Assembly (NCBI GenBank): GCA_947454155.1 | Contig: CANGIT010000006.1 | Location: 1 to 64,000, forward strand | DNA from: Chitinophagaceae bacterium | GTDB taxonomy: Bacteria; Bacteroidota; Bacteroidia; Chitinophagales; Chitinophagaceae | Length of the DNA stretch: 64,000 nt | Direction of reading: 5' to 3' | Shown here: positions 1 through 9,653 of the stretch, piece after piece | Position numbering within the stretch: the stretch's first letter is position 1 | How the letters are laid out: each line of letters starts with the position of its first letter | Program-made: the position numbers and the translations under genes | Notes under the pieces: generated by a model | Databases searched by the model: none | Told to the model about the DNA's origin: nothing | The model's input: only the letters and a program-made list of their open reading frames with translations

Positions 1-174
1 GCCAGTGGATTGATTTACGGACTGGTGACCGGTATGCCCATGGGCGAAGCCGCAGAGTTCGGTGTGGCCGCAAGTGCGCTGAAACACACCATCCCCGGCG
101 ATCTGAACCATGCTACACTGGCTGAAGTGAAAGATCTGATGAAAGGCGATGGTTCGGGAAGAGTTCAACGTTAA
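1..174 (+). CDS. kdgK: 2-keto-3-deoxygluconate kinase, PfkB family (3' end only)
   Basis: Only the last 57 residues are in the window; the frame is open from base 1 to a TAA at 172-174. The tail carries the segment ALKHTIPGD, which I recognise from the C-terminal nucleotide-binding region of PfkB/ribokinase-type 2-dehydro-3-deoxygluconokinases. Such enzymes phosphorylate KDG to KDPG in the cytoplasm, the step that follows altronate dehydratase. The convergent neighbours uxaC, uxaA and uxaB make exactly this substrate, which supports the call. The catalytic GAGD loop would lie upstream of the window and cannot be checked. Another PfkB sugar kinase is possible on this fragment alone. Confidence 0.75.
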   Translation, partial: ASGLIYGLVTGMPMGEAAEFGVAASALKHTIPGDLNHATLAEVKDLMKGDGSGRVQR

Positions 175-194
175 TCAACCTATCAACGTAAAAC

Positions 195-225
195 AAAAAA
201 GGAAGACAATCGTCTTCCTTTTTTT
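195..225. terminator. Bidirectional intrinsic terminator between kdgK and uxaC
   Basis: A perfect 7-bp stem, GGAAGAC / GTCTTCC, with a 4-nt loop is flanked by A6 on the left and T7 on the right. The stem can be extended by A-T pairs. It sits between two convergent genes, 21 bases after the kinase stop and 17 bases beyond the uxaC stop, so it can end transcripts from both sides. Confidence 0.9.
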
Positions 226-241
226 GTTCAAGCTGTTATCA

Positions 242-1684
242 TTAAACAACCAGCGCTTTCGCGGGCTGTTGAATATGTGTCCAATTGAAATATTCAGCTG
301 CATTGTTGTAACATATGTTCTGTATCACTTGTCCTGTCCAGGCGATATCATTGGGCAGCTCACCCTGTTCGATCTCTTCACCGAAGAGATTGCATAAAAT
401 TCTGCGGAAGTATTCGTGACGTGGATAAGAAAGGAAACTGCGGCTATCGGTGAGCATACCTACGAATCGGCTGAGCAGCCCCATGTTGCTGAGGGCATTC
501 AGCTGTTTGATCATGCCGTCTTTCTGATCGAGGAACCACCAGCCACTGCCCCATTGCACTTTGCCGACAACAGATCCATCATTGAAATTGCCAATCATGG
601 TGGCCATCAGTTCATTGTCGGCCGGATTGAGATTGTAGATGATGGTTTTAGCGAGTTTATTGTTGGTGTCGAGTTTGTTCAAGAATTTAGCCAAGGCGCG
701 TGCCTGAGGAAAATCGCCAATACTGTCCCATCCGGTATCGGGCCCCAGCTGGCTCATCATTCTGGAGTTGTTGTTGCGGATGGCACCCAGATGATATTGT
801 TGAACCCAGCCTCTTTCCCAATCCCATTCGGCGAATATCACCAACATGGCCGATTTGAATTTTCTGTTTTCTTCCAGCGTTAGCTGATGACCCGAACGGA
901 TTTTCAAGAAATACGACTGCACCTCTTCCATCGTATAATCATCGGCGTAAATTTCTTCCAATCCATGATCACTCACCGAACAATGATTGGCCACAAAATA
1001 ATCGTGACGTAATTTCAATGCTTTCAGATAATCGTCGAAATTGCTGATAGACACATCCGATGCGGCTTCCAGCAGTGTTAGATAATTATTGAAAGAGGTG
1101 GCATTGTCTACGTTCATCGCCTTATCTGGACGAAAAGCCGGAAACACTTTGAAAGGCGTAGCGGCTTCATCGGCTTCGATTTGTTGATGATGGCAAAGAT
1201 TATCGATAGGATCATCGGTGGTGCAAATCACTTTCACATTCATCTTGTTCAACAAGCCTTTTACGGAGTAATCAGGTGTTTGTAACAAGCCATTACAAGT
1301 ATCATATACACGACGAGCGTTATCGCCATTGAGTATTTCATTCACGCCAAAATAACGCTGTAATTCCAAATGCGTCCAGTGATACAATGGATTGCGCAAA
1401 GTATAAGGAACCGTCTTGGCCCATTGCTCAAATTTTTCATAATCATCGGCATCGCCGGTGCAGTATCTCTCATTCACTCCATTGGTGCGCATGGCGCGCC
1501 ATTTATAATGGTCGCCATACAACCAAACCTGTGTTAGGTTTTTGAAATTGAGGTCCTGTGCAATCTGGTCGGGCATCAAGTGATTGTGATAATCTATAAT
1601 GGGCATTGATTTCGCAAAATCGTGGTAGAGCTTTTCTGCTGTTTTATTTTTCAGTAAAAAGTTTTCGTCTAAGAATGTTTTCAT
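242..1684 (-). CDS. uxaC: Uronate (glucuronate/galacturonate) isomerase
   Basis: 480 aa, the usual size for UxaC. It isomerises D-galacturonate to D-tagaturonate (and D-glucuronate to D-fructuronate) in the cytoplasm, the first step of the isomerase route. The N-terminus carries the amidohydrolase-like metal motif IIDYHNHLMP (about residues 29-38), and DSRSFLSYPRHEYFRRI near residue 415 is characteristic of the family C-terminus. The ORF track starts at 1690 on a TTG; I chose the ATG two codons later (MKTFLDENF), which matches the normal N-terminus. It is the last gene of the - strand run, 36 bases after uxaA, and is followed by the terminator. Confidence 0.95.
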   Translation of the reverse strand: MKTFLDENFLLKNKTAEKLYHDFAKSMPIIDYHNHLMPDQIAQDLNFKNLTQVWLYGDHYKWRAMRTNGVNERYCTGDADDYEKFEQWAKTVPYTLRNPLYHWTHLELQRYFGVNEILNGDNARRVYDTCNGLLQTPDYSVKGLLNKMNVKVICTTDDPIDNLCHHQQIEADEAATPFKVFPAFRPDKAMNVDNATSFNNYLTLLEAASDVSISNFDDYLKALKLRHDYFVANHCSVSDHGLEEIYADDYTMEEVQSYFLKIRSGHQLTLEENRKFKSAMLVIFAEWDWERGWVQQYHLGAIRNNNSRMMSQLGPDTGWDSIGDFPQARALAKFLNKLDTNNKLAKTIIYNLNPADNELMATMIGNFNDGSVVGKVQWGSGWWFLDQKDGMIKQLNALSNMGLLSRFVGMLTDSRSFLSYPRHEYFRRILCNLFGEEIEQGELPNDIAWTGQVIQNICYNNAAEYFNWTHIQQPAKALVV

Positions 1685-1720
1685 TATCAAAACAGTTTAT
1701 TATAAATCAAGATAGTAAAA

Positions 1721-3361
1721 TTATAAAGACACGCCTCTCTTCCATGGAATAAAATCATCCTGGTTGAGTCGCACTGCATGAGGAATCACTTCGCCACTGG
1801 CAGCCTTGATACAATATTCTAGAATCGCCCTTCCCATTTCAGGAATTGTTTTCTCTCCTTCTACAACCGGTCCGCAATCAATGTCAATGATATCATTCAT
1901 TCTTTTGGTAAGATTGGAATTGGACGAAACCTTGATGGTGGGACAAACCGGATTGCCGGTGGGCGTTCCCAATCCTGTGGTGAAGAGAATCAAAGTGGCG
2001 CCACTGGCGGCTTTCCCGGTTGTGGCTTCCACGTCGTTGCCGGGTGTACACACCAAACTCAGGCCTGGTTTTGTGGCGGGTTCGGTATAATCCAGTGTTT
2101 CCACAATGGGAGCTGTTCCACCTTTCTTGGCTGCGCCGGCACTTTTCATGGCATCGGTAATCAAGCCGTCGCGGATGTTGCCGGGAGAAGGATTCATGTG
2201 AAATCCAGATCCTGCCGCAATCACTTGTTTTTCGTAGCCTTTCATCAGCTTGGTAAACTTTGCCGCGGTTTCTTCGTTTACGCAACGATCCACCAGTTCC
2301 TGTTCAACACCGCAGAGCTCTGGAAATTCGGCCAGCAAAACCTTGCCACCCAATGCCACCAGCAAATCGCTGCAATAGCCTACAGCAGGATTGGCACTGA
2401 TACCACTGAAACCATCGCTGCCACCGCATTTCACGCCCAATGTCAATTGACTGAGCGGAGCAGGTTCTCTTCTGTATTCGTTGATTTTTATCAATCCGCT
2501 AAAAGTGGATTTGATGGCATCTGAAATCAGCTGTTCTTCACTTTGTGATTGTTGCTGGGTGAAGATGTGCATGGGTTTATCGAAAGAAGGATTCAATGTT
2601 TTCAAGTCTTGCAAGAAATCGTTCACTTGCAAATTTTGGCAACCCAAACTCAAAACAGTTACGCCACCTACATTGGGATGATTGGCATAAGCCGCCAGCA
2701 ATTTACTGAGCACGGCAGCATCCTGACGAATACCACCACAACCTCCATCGTGGTTCAGAAACTTGATACCATCCACATGCTTGAACAATCGATGGGCAGC
2801 GGGTGAATTTGCAGGAGAAAAATCGACTTGTTCTATGACACTGCCTTGTGCATAAGCATCCACCAGCTGATGTGTGAAGGCTTTGTATTTATCCGTCACC
2901 GCATACCCCAGTTCATTGTGCAATGCTTCGCGGATCACATCCAAATTTCTGTTTTCGCAAAAAACCATGGGAATGAACAACCAGTAATTAGCGGTACCAA
3001 CACGACCATCAGTCCTGTGATAGCCCATGAAAGTTCTGCCTTCAAAATCAGCAACATCGGGTGCTTTCCATTCATACGAAGCATTTCTCCACGCATAATC
3101 CGAAGTGGCATGTTTCACATTGTTTACATTCATCCACTGGCCTGCTTTCACTTCGTGTTGGGTAGTTCCCACTACCACGCCGTACATGATGATCTTTTCA
3201 CCGGCCTTCATGTCGTGTTCGAAGAATTTATGTTTGGCTTCCACTTTTTCTTTCAACTGGTATACTGTACCGTTATAAGAAACGGTTTCACCCTCATTCA
3301 AATCGGTGAGTGCCACGAGCATATTGTCACCTGGGTGGATTTTCAGAATTTTTTGTTTCAT
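1721..3361 (-). CDS. uxaA: Altronate dehydratase (hydrolase), UxaA
   Basis: 546 aa in the fused form, with a SAF-type N-terminal domain (about residues 1-95) and the large D-galactarate dehydratase/altronate hydrolase domain. Recognisable motifs are GTANYWLFIP, the Cys-containing HDGGCGG, SLGCQNLQ, KCGGSDGFSGISANP and TGLGTPTGNPVCPTIK; these supply the Fe-binding and substrate residues of the family. It dehydrates D-altronate to 2-keto-3-deoxygluconate. ATG start; it lies 50 bases downstream of uxaB and 36 bases upstream of uxaC, so the three are presumably co-transcribed. Confidence 0.95.
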   Translation of the reverse strand: MKQKILKIHPGDNMLVALTDLNEGETVSYNGTVYQLKEKVEAKHKFFEHDMKAGEKIIMYGVVVGTTQHEVKAGQWMNVNNVKHATSDYAWRNASYEWKAPDVADFEGRTFMGYHRTDGRVGTANYWLFIPMVFCENRNLDVIREALHNELGYAVTDKYKAFTHQLVDAYAQGSVIEQVDFSPANSPAAHRLFKHVDGIKFLNHDGGCGGIRQDAAVLSKLLAAYANHPNVGGVTVLSLGCQNLQVNDFLQDLKTLNPSFDKPMHIFTQQQSQSEEQLISDAIKSTFSGLIKINEYRREPAPLSQLTLGVKCGGSDGFSGISANPAVGYCSDLLVALGGKVLLAEFPELCGVEQELVDRCVNEETAAKFTKLMKGYEKQVIAAGSGFHMNPSPGNIRDGLITDAMKSAGAAKKGGTAPIVETLDYTEPATKPGLSLVCTPGNDVEATTGKAASGATLILFTTGLGTPTGNPVCPTIKVSSNSNLTKRMNDIIDIDCGPVVEGEKTIPEMGRAILEYCIKAASGEVIPHAVRLNQDDFIPWKRGVSL

Positions 3362-3411
3362 TTTCTATTGAAATACTAAGCTTTAAAAAAAATCATTTCA
3401 TCATTCCATCA

Positions 3412-4947
3412 TCAAAACACCATCTCTTTATTTTCTATGGCGTTTACAACTTGCATCACACCCGATGCCATCATCTGATGAAGGTTCTTCAATACAGCAT
3501 CGGCAAAGCCATTCAACTCGCGCAAATCCATTCCCCACAATTCAACATTGGCCAACACCGCATTAACGACACCAGGCACATCATGTTGTTGCCAGCAATC
3601 GTGAAACCAAGCAGCCGCATCATCGTTGATGGGATATTCCATTTCATTGACCTTTCCGAAATACCTGCCATTCTCTACACGTACAGGTTTCATGAAAAGC
3701 AGATAGGCAGCAAAACCTGCTGTCATTCTTTCGGGAGATTTCCCATGCAGTTCCACATATCTTTTCAGCAAAGGCAGATTTCTCATTTTCATCTTGGAAG
3801 TAAACTGTGCCGTGATGCTGATCCACTGATGATCGATATAGGGGTTGCAGAATCGTTCAATCACTTGATGGGCATAGTTGGACTTCACTTCCTTATCGAT
3901 ATCCAAAGGAATGGCTGCAGCAATTTCCTCTTGCATCATGTTGGCGGCAAATGCGCCATATTGTTTGTCGAGCATGGCATCGCGGGTAAAATTGAAGCCC
4001 GCCAGAAATGCCAATCCACAGTTGAATGTATGTGTACCGTTCAAAAGCCTGAGCTTGAGCTCGCGATAAGTATCTATGTTGTTTTCAATGACAACACCAT
4101 TGTTTATTTGCGCAAATGACAAAATAGCTTTGATGGCTTCATCCCCTTCGATGGCCCACAAGCTGAACAACTCACTCACGCTTAAAAGACCATCCGTATA
4201 GCCGAGTGCATCCTGTATTTTCTGTAATTCAGGCTGCGCGGGTTTTCCGGGCACGATGCGGTCTACCAGAGAATTGCAGAACCTGTTGTGTTCTTCGAGC
4301 CAGACCATCACCTTCTCCTCCACCTCGTTGAAGCGGGCCAGTTCCAATATGATCTGTTTCAATTTTGTACCATTGTCCGGAATCAGTTCGGCTGGCACCA
4401 CCACCATGCCGTGAGCGGCACTGCCATCAAATGCATGGTATCTTTCCAGCAAGAAGGCCAGTAATTTTCCGGGGAATGAAGAAGGGGCTTCCGTCCCAAT
4501 TTTTTCTTTCACCAGCTGAATGCCTACTTCCGTGGTATTGGAAATAATGATTTTCATTTCGGGATTGTGAGCACAGCGAAGGATATCATTCCATTGGCTA
4601 CCGGCCACCAACACACGACTGATGGAAGCATTGATGGAAATTTCTTCCTTTATTTTTCCATTCTCCAATCCTTTGGAACAAACTGTATACAGACTGTCTT
4701 GCGTATCAAACTCACGACTGTCGCCGTTGCTGGTGGATTTTATCACTACCACTCTCCCATTGAACACGCCTTTTTTGTTGGCTTTATCGATAAAATAGTC
4801 GGCAAACGAACGGATGAAAACGCCCGTACCGAATTGCAGCACTTTTTCGGGCAGTGAAAAAATATCTTGTTGTGGCAGGTCGATTCGTTCCCCGTTGATG
4901 GAGGGTAAATTATGTTTGGATAATATCATTGAAATGGTGTTATTCAT
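3412..4947 (-). CDS. uxaB: Tagaturonate reductase (altronate oxidoreductase)
   Basis: 511 aa, a long-chain mannitol dehydrogenase-family protein. The N-terminal nucleotide-binding segment VLQFGTGVFIRSFADYF (about residues 36-52) and the family active-site region LRLLNGTHTFNCG (about residues 303-315) are clear. It reduces D-tagaturonate to D-altronate with NADH, between UxaC and UxaA. Fructuronate reductase (UxuB) belongs to the same superfamily, but the pairing with UxaA rather than UxuA favours UxaB. The start overlaps the stop of the upstream CE8 gene by 8 bases, indicating translational coupling between a secreted and a cytoplasmic pathway enzyme. Confidence 0.9.
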   Translation of the reverse strand: MNNTISMILSKHNLPSINGERIDLPQQDIFSLPEKVLQFGTGVFIRSFADYFIDKANKKGVFNGRVVVIKSTSNGDSREFDTQDSLYTVCSKGLENGKIKEEISINASISRVLVAGSQWNDILRCAHNPEMKIIISNTTEVGIQLVKEKIGTEAPSSFPGKLLAFLLERYHAFDGSAAHGMVVVPAELIPDNGTKLKQIILELARFNEVEEKVMVWLEEHNRFCNSLVDRIVPGKPAQPELQKIQDALGYTDGLLSVSELFSLWAIEGDEAIKAILSFAQINNGVVIENNIDTYRELKLRLLNGTHTFNCGLAFLAGFNFTRDAMLDKQYGAFAANMMQEEIAAAIPLDIDKEVKSNYAHQVIERFCNPYIDHQWISITAQFTSKMKMRNLPLLKRYVELHGKSPERMTAGFAAYLLFMKPVRVENGRYFGKVNEMEYPINDDAAAWFHDCWQQHDVPGVVNAVLANVELWGMDLRELNGFADAVLKNLHQMMASGVMQVVNAIENKEMVF

Positions 4948-5959
4948 TTATTAATTTTCTCTCAGGCATCCAGCCTGTATTGATCATAAATTTTGTTGTA
5001 CTGCCATATTTGGCCATGAGTTCTTCCGGTGCATTGTCTGCCATCCAGCCATAGTCGCCGGTTGCACGATGGCAATTCTTGTAATAAATACGATGGCCCC
5101 ATTGAACATCGGTGCTTTTTTGCACATGATAAACAGGTGCATCTTTCATTTGTGCGGAGAATTGGCAATCGACCAGCAACATTTGCGCATCGCGATGATA
5201 ACGACCCAGAGAAAATCCTTCGTAACCATTGAACTTGCAATTTTTCAAAACAGAAATGCTATTGGGATTTTTACTGCCGTCGTGCCAGATGATGGCGGGT
5301 CCATTGTAGGCATGAAACTCACAGTTTTCGGCAAAAGAAAAACCTCTGGGGCAAAACAGATCCACACCGCCTTCAAAACGACATTCATTAAAATAAAAAA
5401 CACCATTTTCCACATCCCAGGGACTCATGGTATCTCCACCGAAAGAACTGAAGGTGCAATTGACGGCACTGAAACGAGTGCCTTTCATCAAGCGCACAGC
5501 CATCTGGTGACCTGTGCGGGTAAGCTTTTTTAGATGCCCGGCGGTATCGTTCGCACAGGGTATCGTTCTTTCTTCGGTAAAATCAAAACCAAAAGTATTT
5601 TTCACCGTCAAGTTTCTTAGATAGACATCATTGCCTTTTATGTTGATGGTGGCTACACCCCAGTCATCGGGATGACTGCAGCGAAAAGAATCTCGGGCTA
5701 TAGATGATGTGACGATGACTTTATCACGAAGTTCTCCGGTTATCAAAATATTGTTTTTGGCTATCAAGAGTTGTTCATGATAGGTCCCGCTCATGATGTA
5801 AATTTCGTAAGGCAACGCACTGCTGTCGGGTACGCTGTTGATAGCTTCCTGAATAGTTTTGAAGCATTGAGTTCCGGGTTGCTGACATACCAATATCCTT
5901 CTCTGCGCTGTTGAAAAGACAGCGATAAAACAAAATAATATGATAAGTATCGACCTCAT
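4940..5959 (-). CDS. Secreted pectinesterase-like protein, CE8 (divergent)
   Basis: 339 aa with a Sec signal peptide (MRSILIILFCFIAVFSTAQ, cleavage near residue 19). The right-handed beta-helix pattern of carbohydrate esterase 8 is visible: ITGELRDKVIV, HQMAVRL, GGVDLF and SLGRYHRD align with the pectin methylesterase motifs. The two catalytic Asp (GGDTM, GGVDLF) and the Arg (LGR) are kept, but the Gln of QDT is Gly and the Trp of LGRPW is replaced (LGRYH). It therefore belongs to a divergent CE8 group and may act on a different ester or on oligomers. Its start overlaps the GH105 stop (ATGA) and its stop overlaps the start of uxaB. Confidence 0.8.
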   Translation of the reverse strand: MRSILIILFCFIAVFSTAQRRILVCQQPGTQCFKTIQEAINSVPDSSALPYEIYIMSGTYHEQLLIAKNNILITGELRDKVIVTSSIARDSFRCSHPDDWGVATINIKGNDVYLRNLTVKNTFGFDFTEERTIPCANDTAGHLKKLTRTGHQMAVRLMKGTRFSAVNCTFSSFGGDTMSPWDVENGVFYFNECRFEGGVDLFCPRGFSFAENCEFHAYNGPAIIWHDGSKNPNSISVLKNCKFNGYEGFSLGRYHRDAQMLLVDCQFSAQMKDAPVYHVQKSTDVQWGHRIYYKNCHRATGDYGWMADNAPEELMAKYGSTTKFMINTGWMPERKLINE

Positions 5960-7923
5960 TTTTTTGAAGCATTCAGCAAGAGCATCTCGAACAATGCAGT
6001 GGCCGCAGCATAATTTTTAAAAGTATCAGGCAATTTTCTGCCATCAATGTATTCATTGTAAAACCAGGGATCACCCACGGCAAAAATGGTTCCTTTGCCA
6101 TAATGGGACACCGTCATCAACACTTCTCCGTTTTCCTGATAAACTACTTTTGTTTTCACACCGGCTTTGACAGGGGTGATCAACGTCTGTGTGCACAGTT
6201 GTTTGATGTATCCTTTGCCGGCACTTCCAAAAATTTCACCGGCCTGATTCAGGTCAACGGCCCCCTCTTCGAAATTGTCATTTTTCACATCATGACGCAC
6301 ATTGACATTCCATTGAAAACCGAATTGCGCAGCGAGTTTGTTGAAATGTTCAAACTCCACATTGTTGCTGTCGTTGGCCATCAGCAATAACACACCGCCT
6401 TTTTTCACAAAACTGCAAATGGCATCAATGTGTTCGGCCTGAATATAATTAGGCGACTTATTTTCTTTCGGCCAGTCGGGATCGATGAGCACATACACCG
6501 CAGCTTTCTTCAGCTCTTTTTTTGTGGGAGGACCATTCAGCACCGCCGTTTCACCACCCAGTTGATGGATGATATGGTTCACAAAAGAATATCCTCCGTT
6601 ATCTCTTTCCCACCATTTATAATGAAACACCACTTCTTTACCAAATGCGTCCTTATGTGTTTCGCGGTTGAAGTAGTTGTCCATGAGCACCAGACGACGT
6701 GACTCATCCGACGGCAAATGATAATAGGTCAGAGGATCTCTGCCCCAACTTTTCAAAGCCATCACATTGTTTTCTATTTCAGCAGAAGCCATCAGAAATA
6801 CACCCAATCCTTTAGGATCGTTGTCAATTACGGGTTCCGTCATGTAATACTCAAAGCTGCCGTCACGATAAGGTTTGTTACCCAGTCCGCTCACTTTCAC
6901 TGTACCTGAGAGCGAATAAAGGCCATTGTCTTGATGTACAAAATGCTGACAGATGCTGGCATATCCTCTCATCGCCTCAGGCAAAAATGATTTGTTCAGG
7001 TATCGCAGTCTCGACGCTTTAGCCAGAAAATATACAAACTGGCAACTGGCAGAAGCTTCAAAATAATTTTTCTCCTTACCCGGACCATCATAGTTCAGCA
7101 CGTCGTACCAAAGTCCGGCATCTTTGTCCTGATAATTGGCAATGGCAGTTGCCAATCGGTTAGCGATGGCTGTGAGTTGTTTTCTTTTGGGATGATTGGC
7201 AGGAAAAAATTCGAGCACATCCACCAGCGCAGAGGCATACCAGCCCATGGCGCGAGCCCACACCTGTGGAGAGCGGCCATTCAGCTGACTGGCCCATTTT
7301 TCCGATTTTGATTCATCCCAACCATGATACAACAAACCGGTTGAAGGATCGCGCAAATGATTTTCGGCAAGCATAAATTGATTGGCGATATCATCAAAAG
7401 CTGAATCTTCATGAGCCATGGCGGCATATTCGGCATAGAAAGGTTCTGCCATGTAGAGGCCATCGAGCCACATCTGATGAGGATAAATCTGTTTGTGCCA
7501 AAAGCCACCTTCTTGTGTACGCGGCTGATGGCGCAGTTGTTCGCGCAGTTGCTGAGCGGCTTTGAGGTATTTTTCTTTTTGCGTGACCTTATACAACATC
7601 AGCAACACGCGACCATTGTTGATGTTGTCGATATTGAACTCTTCGGGGCGATAGATTTTGATATTCCCTTTGTCATCTACAAAAAAATCCATTTGTTTTT
7701 GGATGTATTTGAAATACTCGCCGTTACCGGTATTAAGCCATTGCGCCTCTATTCCTTTCAGCACCACGCCCATATCGTAAGTCCATTTGGCCGGCTTGTT
7801 GCCAAGGGAAAAAGAATCTTTCCAAATACCCATGGTGGCACTGGCCATTCCTGTAGCCGCTTCATGTTGTGCATGAGCCTCTACTCCAAGAAAAAAAGAT
7901 ATGATGATTACGATTTTACGCAT
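5956..7923 (-). CDS. GH105 unsaturated rhamnogalacturonyl/galacturonyl hydrolase with C-terminal DUF4350-like domain
   Basis: 655 aa, signal peptide ending VEAHAQ (about residue 18). Residues about 25-395 form the (alpha/alpha)6 barrel of GH88/GH105: WTYDMGVVLKGIEA, the catalytic-Asp segment HQMWLDGLYMAEPFYAEYA, and GRSPQVWARAMGWYASA. The enzyme would remove the 4,5-unsaturated uronic acid that pectate and rhamnogalacturonan lyases leave on oligosaccharides. After about residue 430 a second domain (VYVLIDPDWP, FVKKGGVLLLMANDS, YGKGTIFAVGDPWFYNEY) resembles DUF4350/GATase-like folds, giving a protein nearly twice the size of single-domain YteR. It sits 31 bases after GH28 and overlaps the CE8 start by 4 bases. 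Confidence 0.88.
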   Translation of the reverse strand: MRKIVIIISFFLGVEAHAQHEAATGMASATMGIWKDSFSLGNKPAKWTYDMGVVLKGIEAQWLNTGNGEYFKYIQKQMDFFVDDKGNIKIYRPEEFNIDNINNGRVLLMLYKVTQKEKYLKAAQQLREQLRHQPRTQEGGFWHKQIYPHQMWLDGLYMAEPFYAEYAAMAHEDSAFDDIANQFMLAENHLRDPSTGLLYHGWDESKSEKWASQLNGRSPQVWARAMGWYASALVDVLEFFPANHPKRKQLTAIANRLATAIANYQDKDAGLWYDVLNYDGPGKEKNYFEASASCQFVYFLAKASRLRYLNKSFLPEAMRGYASICQHFVHQDNGLYSLSGTVKVSGLGNKPYRDGSFEYYMTEPVIDNDPKGLGVFLMASAEIENNVMALKSWGRDPLTYYHLPSDESRRLVLMDNYFNRETHKDAFGKEVVFHYKWWERDNGGYSFVNHIIHQLGGETAVLNGPPTKKELKKAAVYVLIDPDWPKENKSPNYIQAEHIDAICSFVKKGGVLLLMANDSNNVEFEHFNKLAAQFGFQWNVNVRHDVKNDNFEEGAVDLNQAGEIFGSAGKGYIKQLCTQTLITPVKAGVKTKVVYQENGEVLMTVSHYGKGTIFAVGDPWFYNEYIDGRKLPDTFKNYAAATALFEMLLLNASKK

Positions 7924-7954
7924 GTAGCTGTTGACGTTGTGCTTTCTTATGGCT

Positions 7955-9598
7955 TCATTTTATTTGAATGACTCCTTCCACGGCTCCCGCATCCAAACGG
8001 TATTTTTCTTTACAATTGGAAAGGTCGGATTGTTCAATAATGATATGGCTATTTCTGTCGCCGCTGATCTGGAAGCCCAAATTTGTTGCTGCAGAAAATT
8101 TAAGTTGAGAGAAATTCAAATGGTCGCTGTTGATGATAGAAGCGGATGGATTGGTGTTGGCGCTGATCACTTCCACATTTTTCATTTCGATGCTGCTGGC
8201 CTCCTGAATATCGATGCCTTCTTTCGCTTTCACATAGATGTTATTAAATCGGATGTTGTTGATATGGGCTTCAGGCAAGCCTCTGATGAAGATGGCTTTT
8301 TCGGCACCATCGCAGTAGATGTTGCTGATGCTGAAATTCCTGAACATAGGCGTAGTTTCATCTACAGGTTTCATTTCCACCTTGGGTAATTCCCTTTTTT
8401 CACCAGGTTGGGGCACAGGATCTTTTGCCGCATAATACATGTCGAACAACATGGCTTCACCCACAATATCTTTCATGTAGATGTTATTGACCACAATATT
8501 TTCCACTACTCCTCCACGGCCACGGGTTGTTTTGAAACGCAGGCCGATATCGGTTCCGATGAAAGTGCAATTTTCCACCTTTACATTTTTAACACCTCCA
8601 CTCATCTCACTGCCAATGACAAATCCGCCATGAGAAGCATATACCGTACATCCTTTGATGATCACATTTTCAGTGGGTTTGTTTCTTTTTCTGCCATCAG
8701 CATCTCTGCCGCTTTTCATGCATAAGGCATCATCCCCCACATCAAAAATTGAATTTTCGATCCAAACATTTTTACAGCTTTCCACATCAATACCATCGCC
8801 ATTTTGAGCATAAGCCGGATTCTTGACTTTGATGTTTTTTACCACCAGATTTTCGCAGAGCATAGGGTGCAAACACCAGGCTGGAGAATTCTGGAAGGTA
8901 ACGCCTTCGAATCTTACATTTTTACAATTGGCGAGCATCACCATGTTGGGGCGCAGAAAATCTTTCACGCTGTCGAAAAAAGCGATTGTTTTCTCAGGGG
9001 TGATGGCACCTGTATTTTTGAAAGTATTGCCGTACATGGATTTGGCGGAAGGGAACCAGGTTTTCTTGTCCTCGCTGACAATGCCACCCGATTCGATGAG
9101 TCGCTTCCATTGACCCGGATTCACCTTGTCTTTTTTCACCATCCTCCACGCATCGCCGTTACCATCGATGATTCCATTTCCTGTGATGGCGATATTGACG
9201 GCACCATCGGCATTGATGGGCGACTGGTTGCGGATTTGGGGCATTCCCTCCCAATTGGTATTCACCAGCTGATAATCATCGAAGTTGCTCGAGAACACCA
9301 GCGTGGCGCCTGTGGCCAGGTGTAAATTCACATTGCTTTTCAATGTAAAAGGGCCACTGAGCCACATGCCGGGAGGCAGCAACACCACACCTCCGCCTTT
9401 TTTGTTGCAGGCTTCAATGGCTTTTGTAATGGCTGCCGTAACCTTTTCGCCACCTTTCATGGCGGCTCCTAAATTCACAATATTGAATGTGTCTTTTCTA
9501 AAAAGGGGAAGTTTATTGGGATTGAAATTGAAATTTTGCTGAGCAAAAGCTGCAAAACTGAGCATTATGCCTACAGCGATGAATATGATACGACGCAT
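7955..9598 (-). CDS. GH28 polygalacturonase family protein
   Basis: 547 aa with signal peptide (MRRIIFIAVGIMLSFAAFAQ). All GH28 signatures are present in order: NGDGIDVESC, GDDALCMKSG (catalytic Asp pair), SHGGFVIGSEMSGG (catalytic His) and the RFK motif in IGLRFKTTRG. These inverting hydrolases cut alpha-1,4-galacturonan, exo- or rhamnogalacturonan-type in many Bacteroidota homologues; the exact mode cannot be read here. The protein is longer than fungal GH28 (about 360 aa) because of an N-terminal beta-helix part and an insert near residues 150-200. It is the first gene after a 163-bp spacer rich in palindromes and is probably the head of a transcription unit running through GH105, CE8 and uxaBAC. 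Confidence 0.93.
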   Translation of the reverse strand: MRRIIFIAVGIMLSFAAFAQQNFNFNPNKLPLFRKDTFNIVNLGAAMKGGEKVTAAITKAIEACNKKGGGVVLLPPGMWLSGPFTLKSNVNLHLATGATLVFSSNFDDYQLVNTNWEGMPQIRNQSPINADGAVNIAITGNGIIDGNGDAWRMVKKDKVNPGQWKRLIESGGIVSEDKKTWFPSAKSMYGNTFKNTGAITPEKTIAFFDSVKDFLRPNMVMLANCKNVRFEGVTFQNSPAWCLHPMLCENLVVKNIKVKNPAYAQNGDGIDVESCKNVWIENSIFDVGDDALCMKSGRDADGRKRNKPTENVIIKGCTVYASHGGFVIGSEMSGGVKNVKVENCTFIGTDIGLRFKTTRGRGGVVENIVVNNIYMKDIVGEAMLFDMYYAAKDPVPQPGEKRELPKVEMKPVDETTPMFRNFSISNIYCDGAEKAIFIRGLPEAHINNIRFNNIYVKAKEGIDIQEASSIEMKNVEVISANTNPSASIINSDHLNFSQLKFSAATNLGFQISGDRNSHIIIEQSDLSNCKEKYRLDAGAVEGVIQIK

Positions 9599-9653
9599 GC
9601 CTGGTTTTCGGTTCTAAAAGATGTAAAAAATGAATGTTCAAGATACACAAATA

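Noticed and set aside
416-883. 155-aa + strand ORF inside uxaC, and similar ORFs opposite the pectin genes
   Set aside because: All lie antisense to genes with intact catalytic motifs and show no recognisable protein features.
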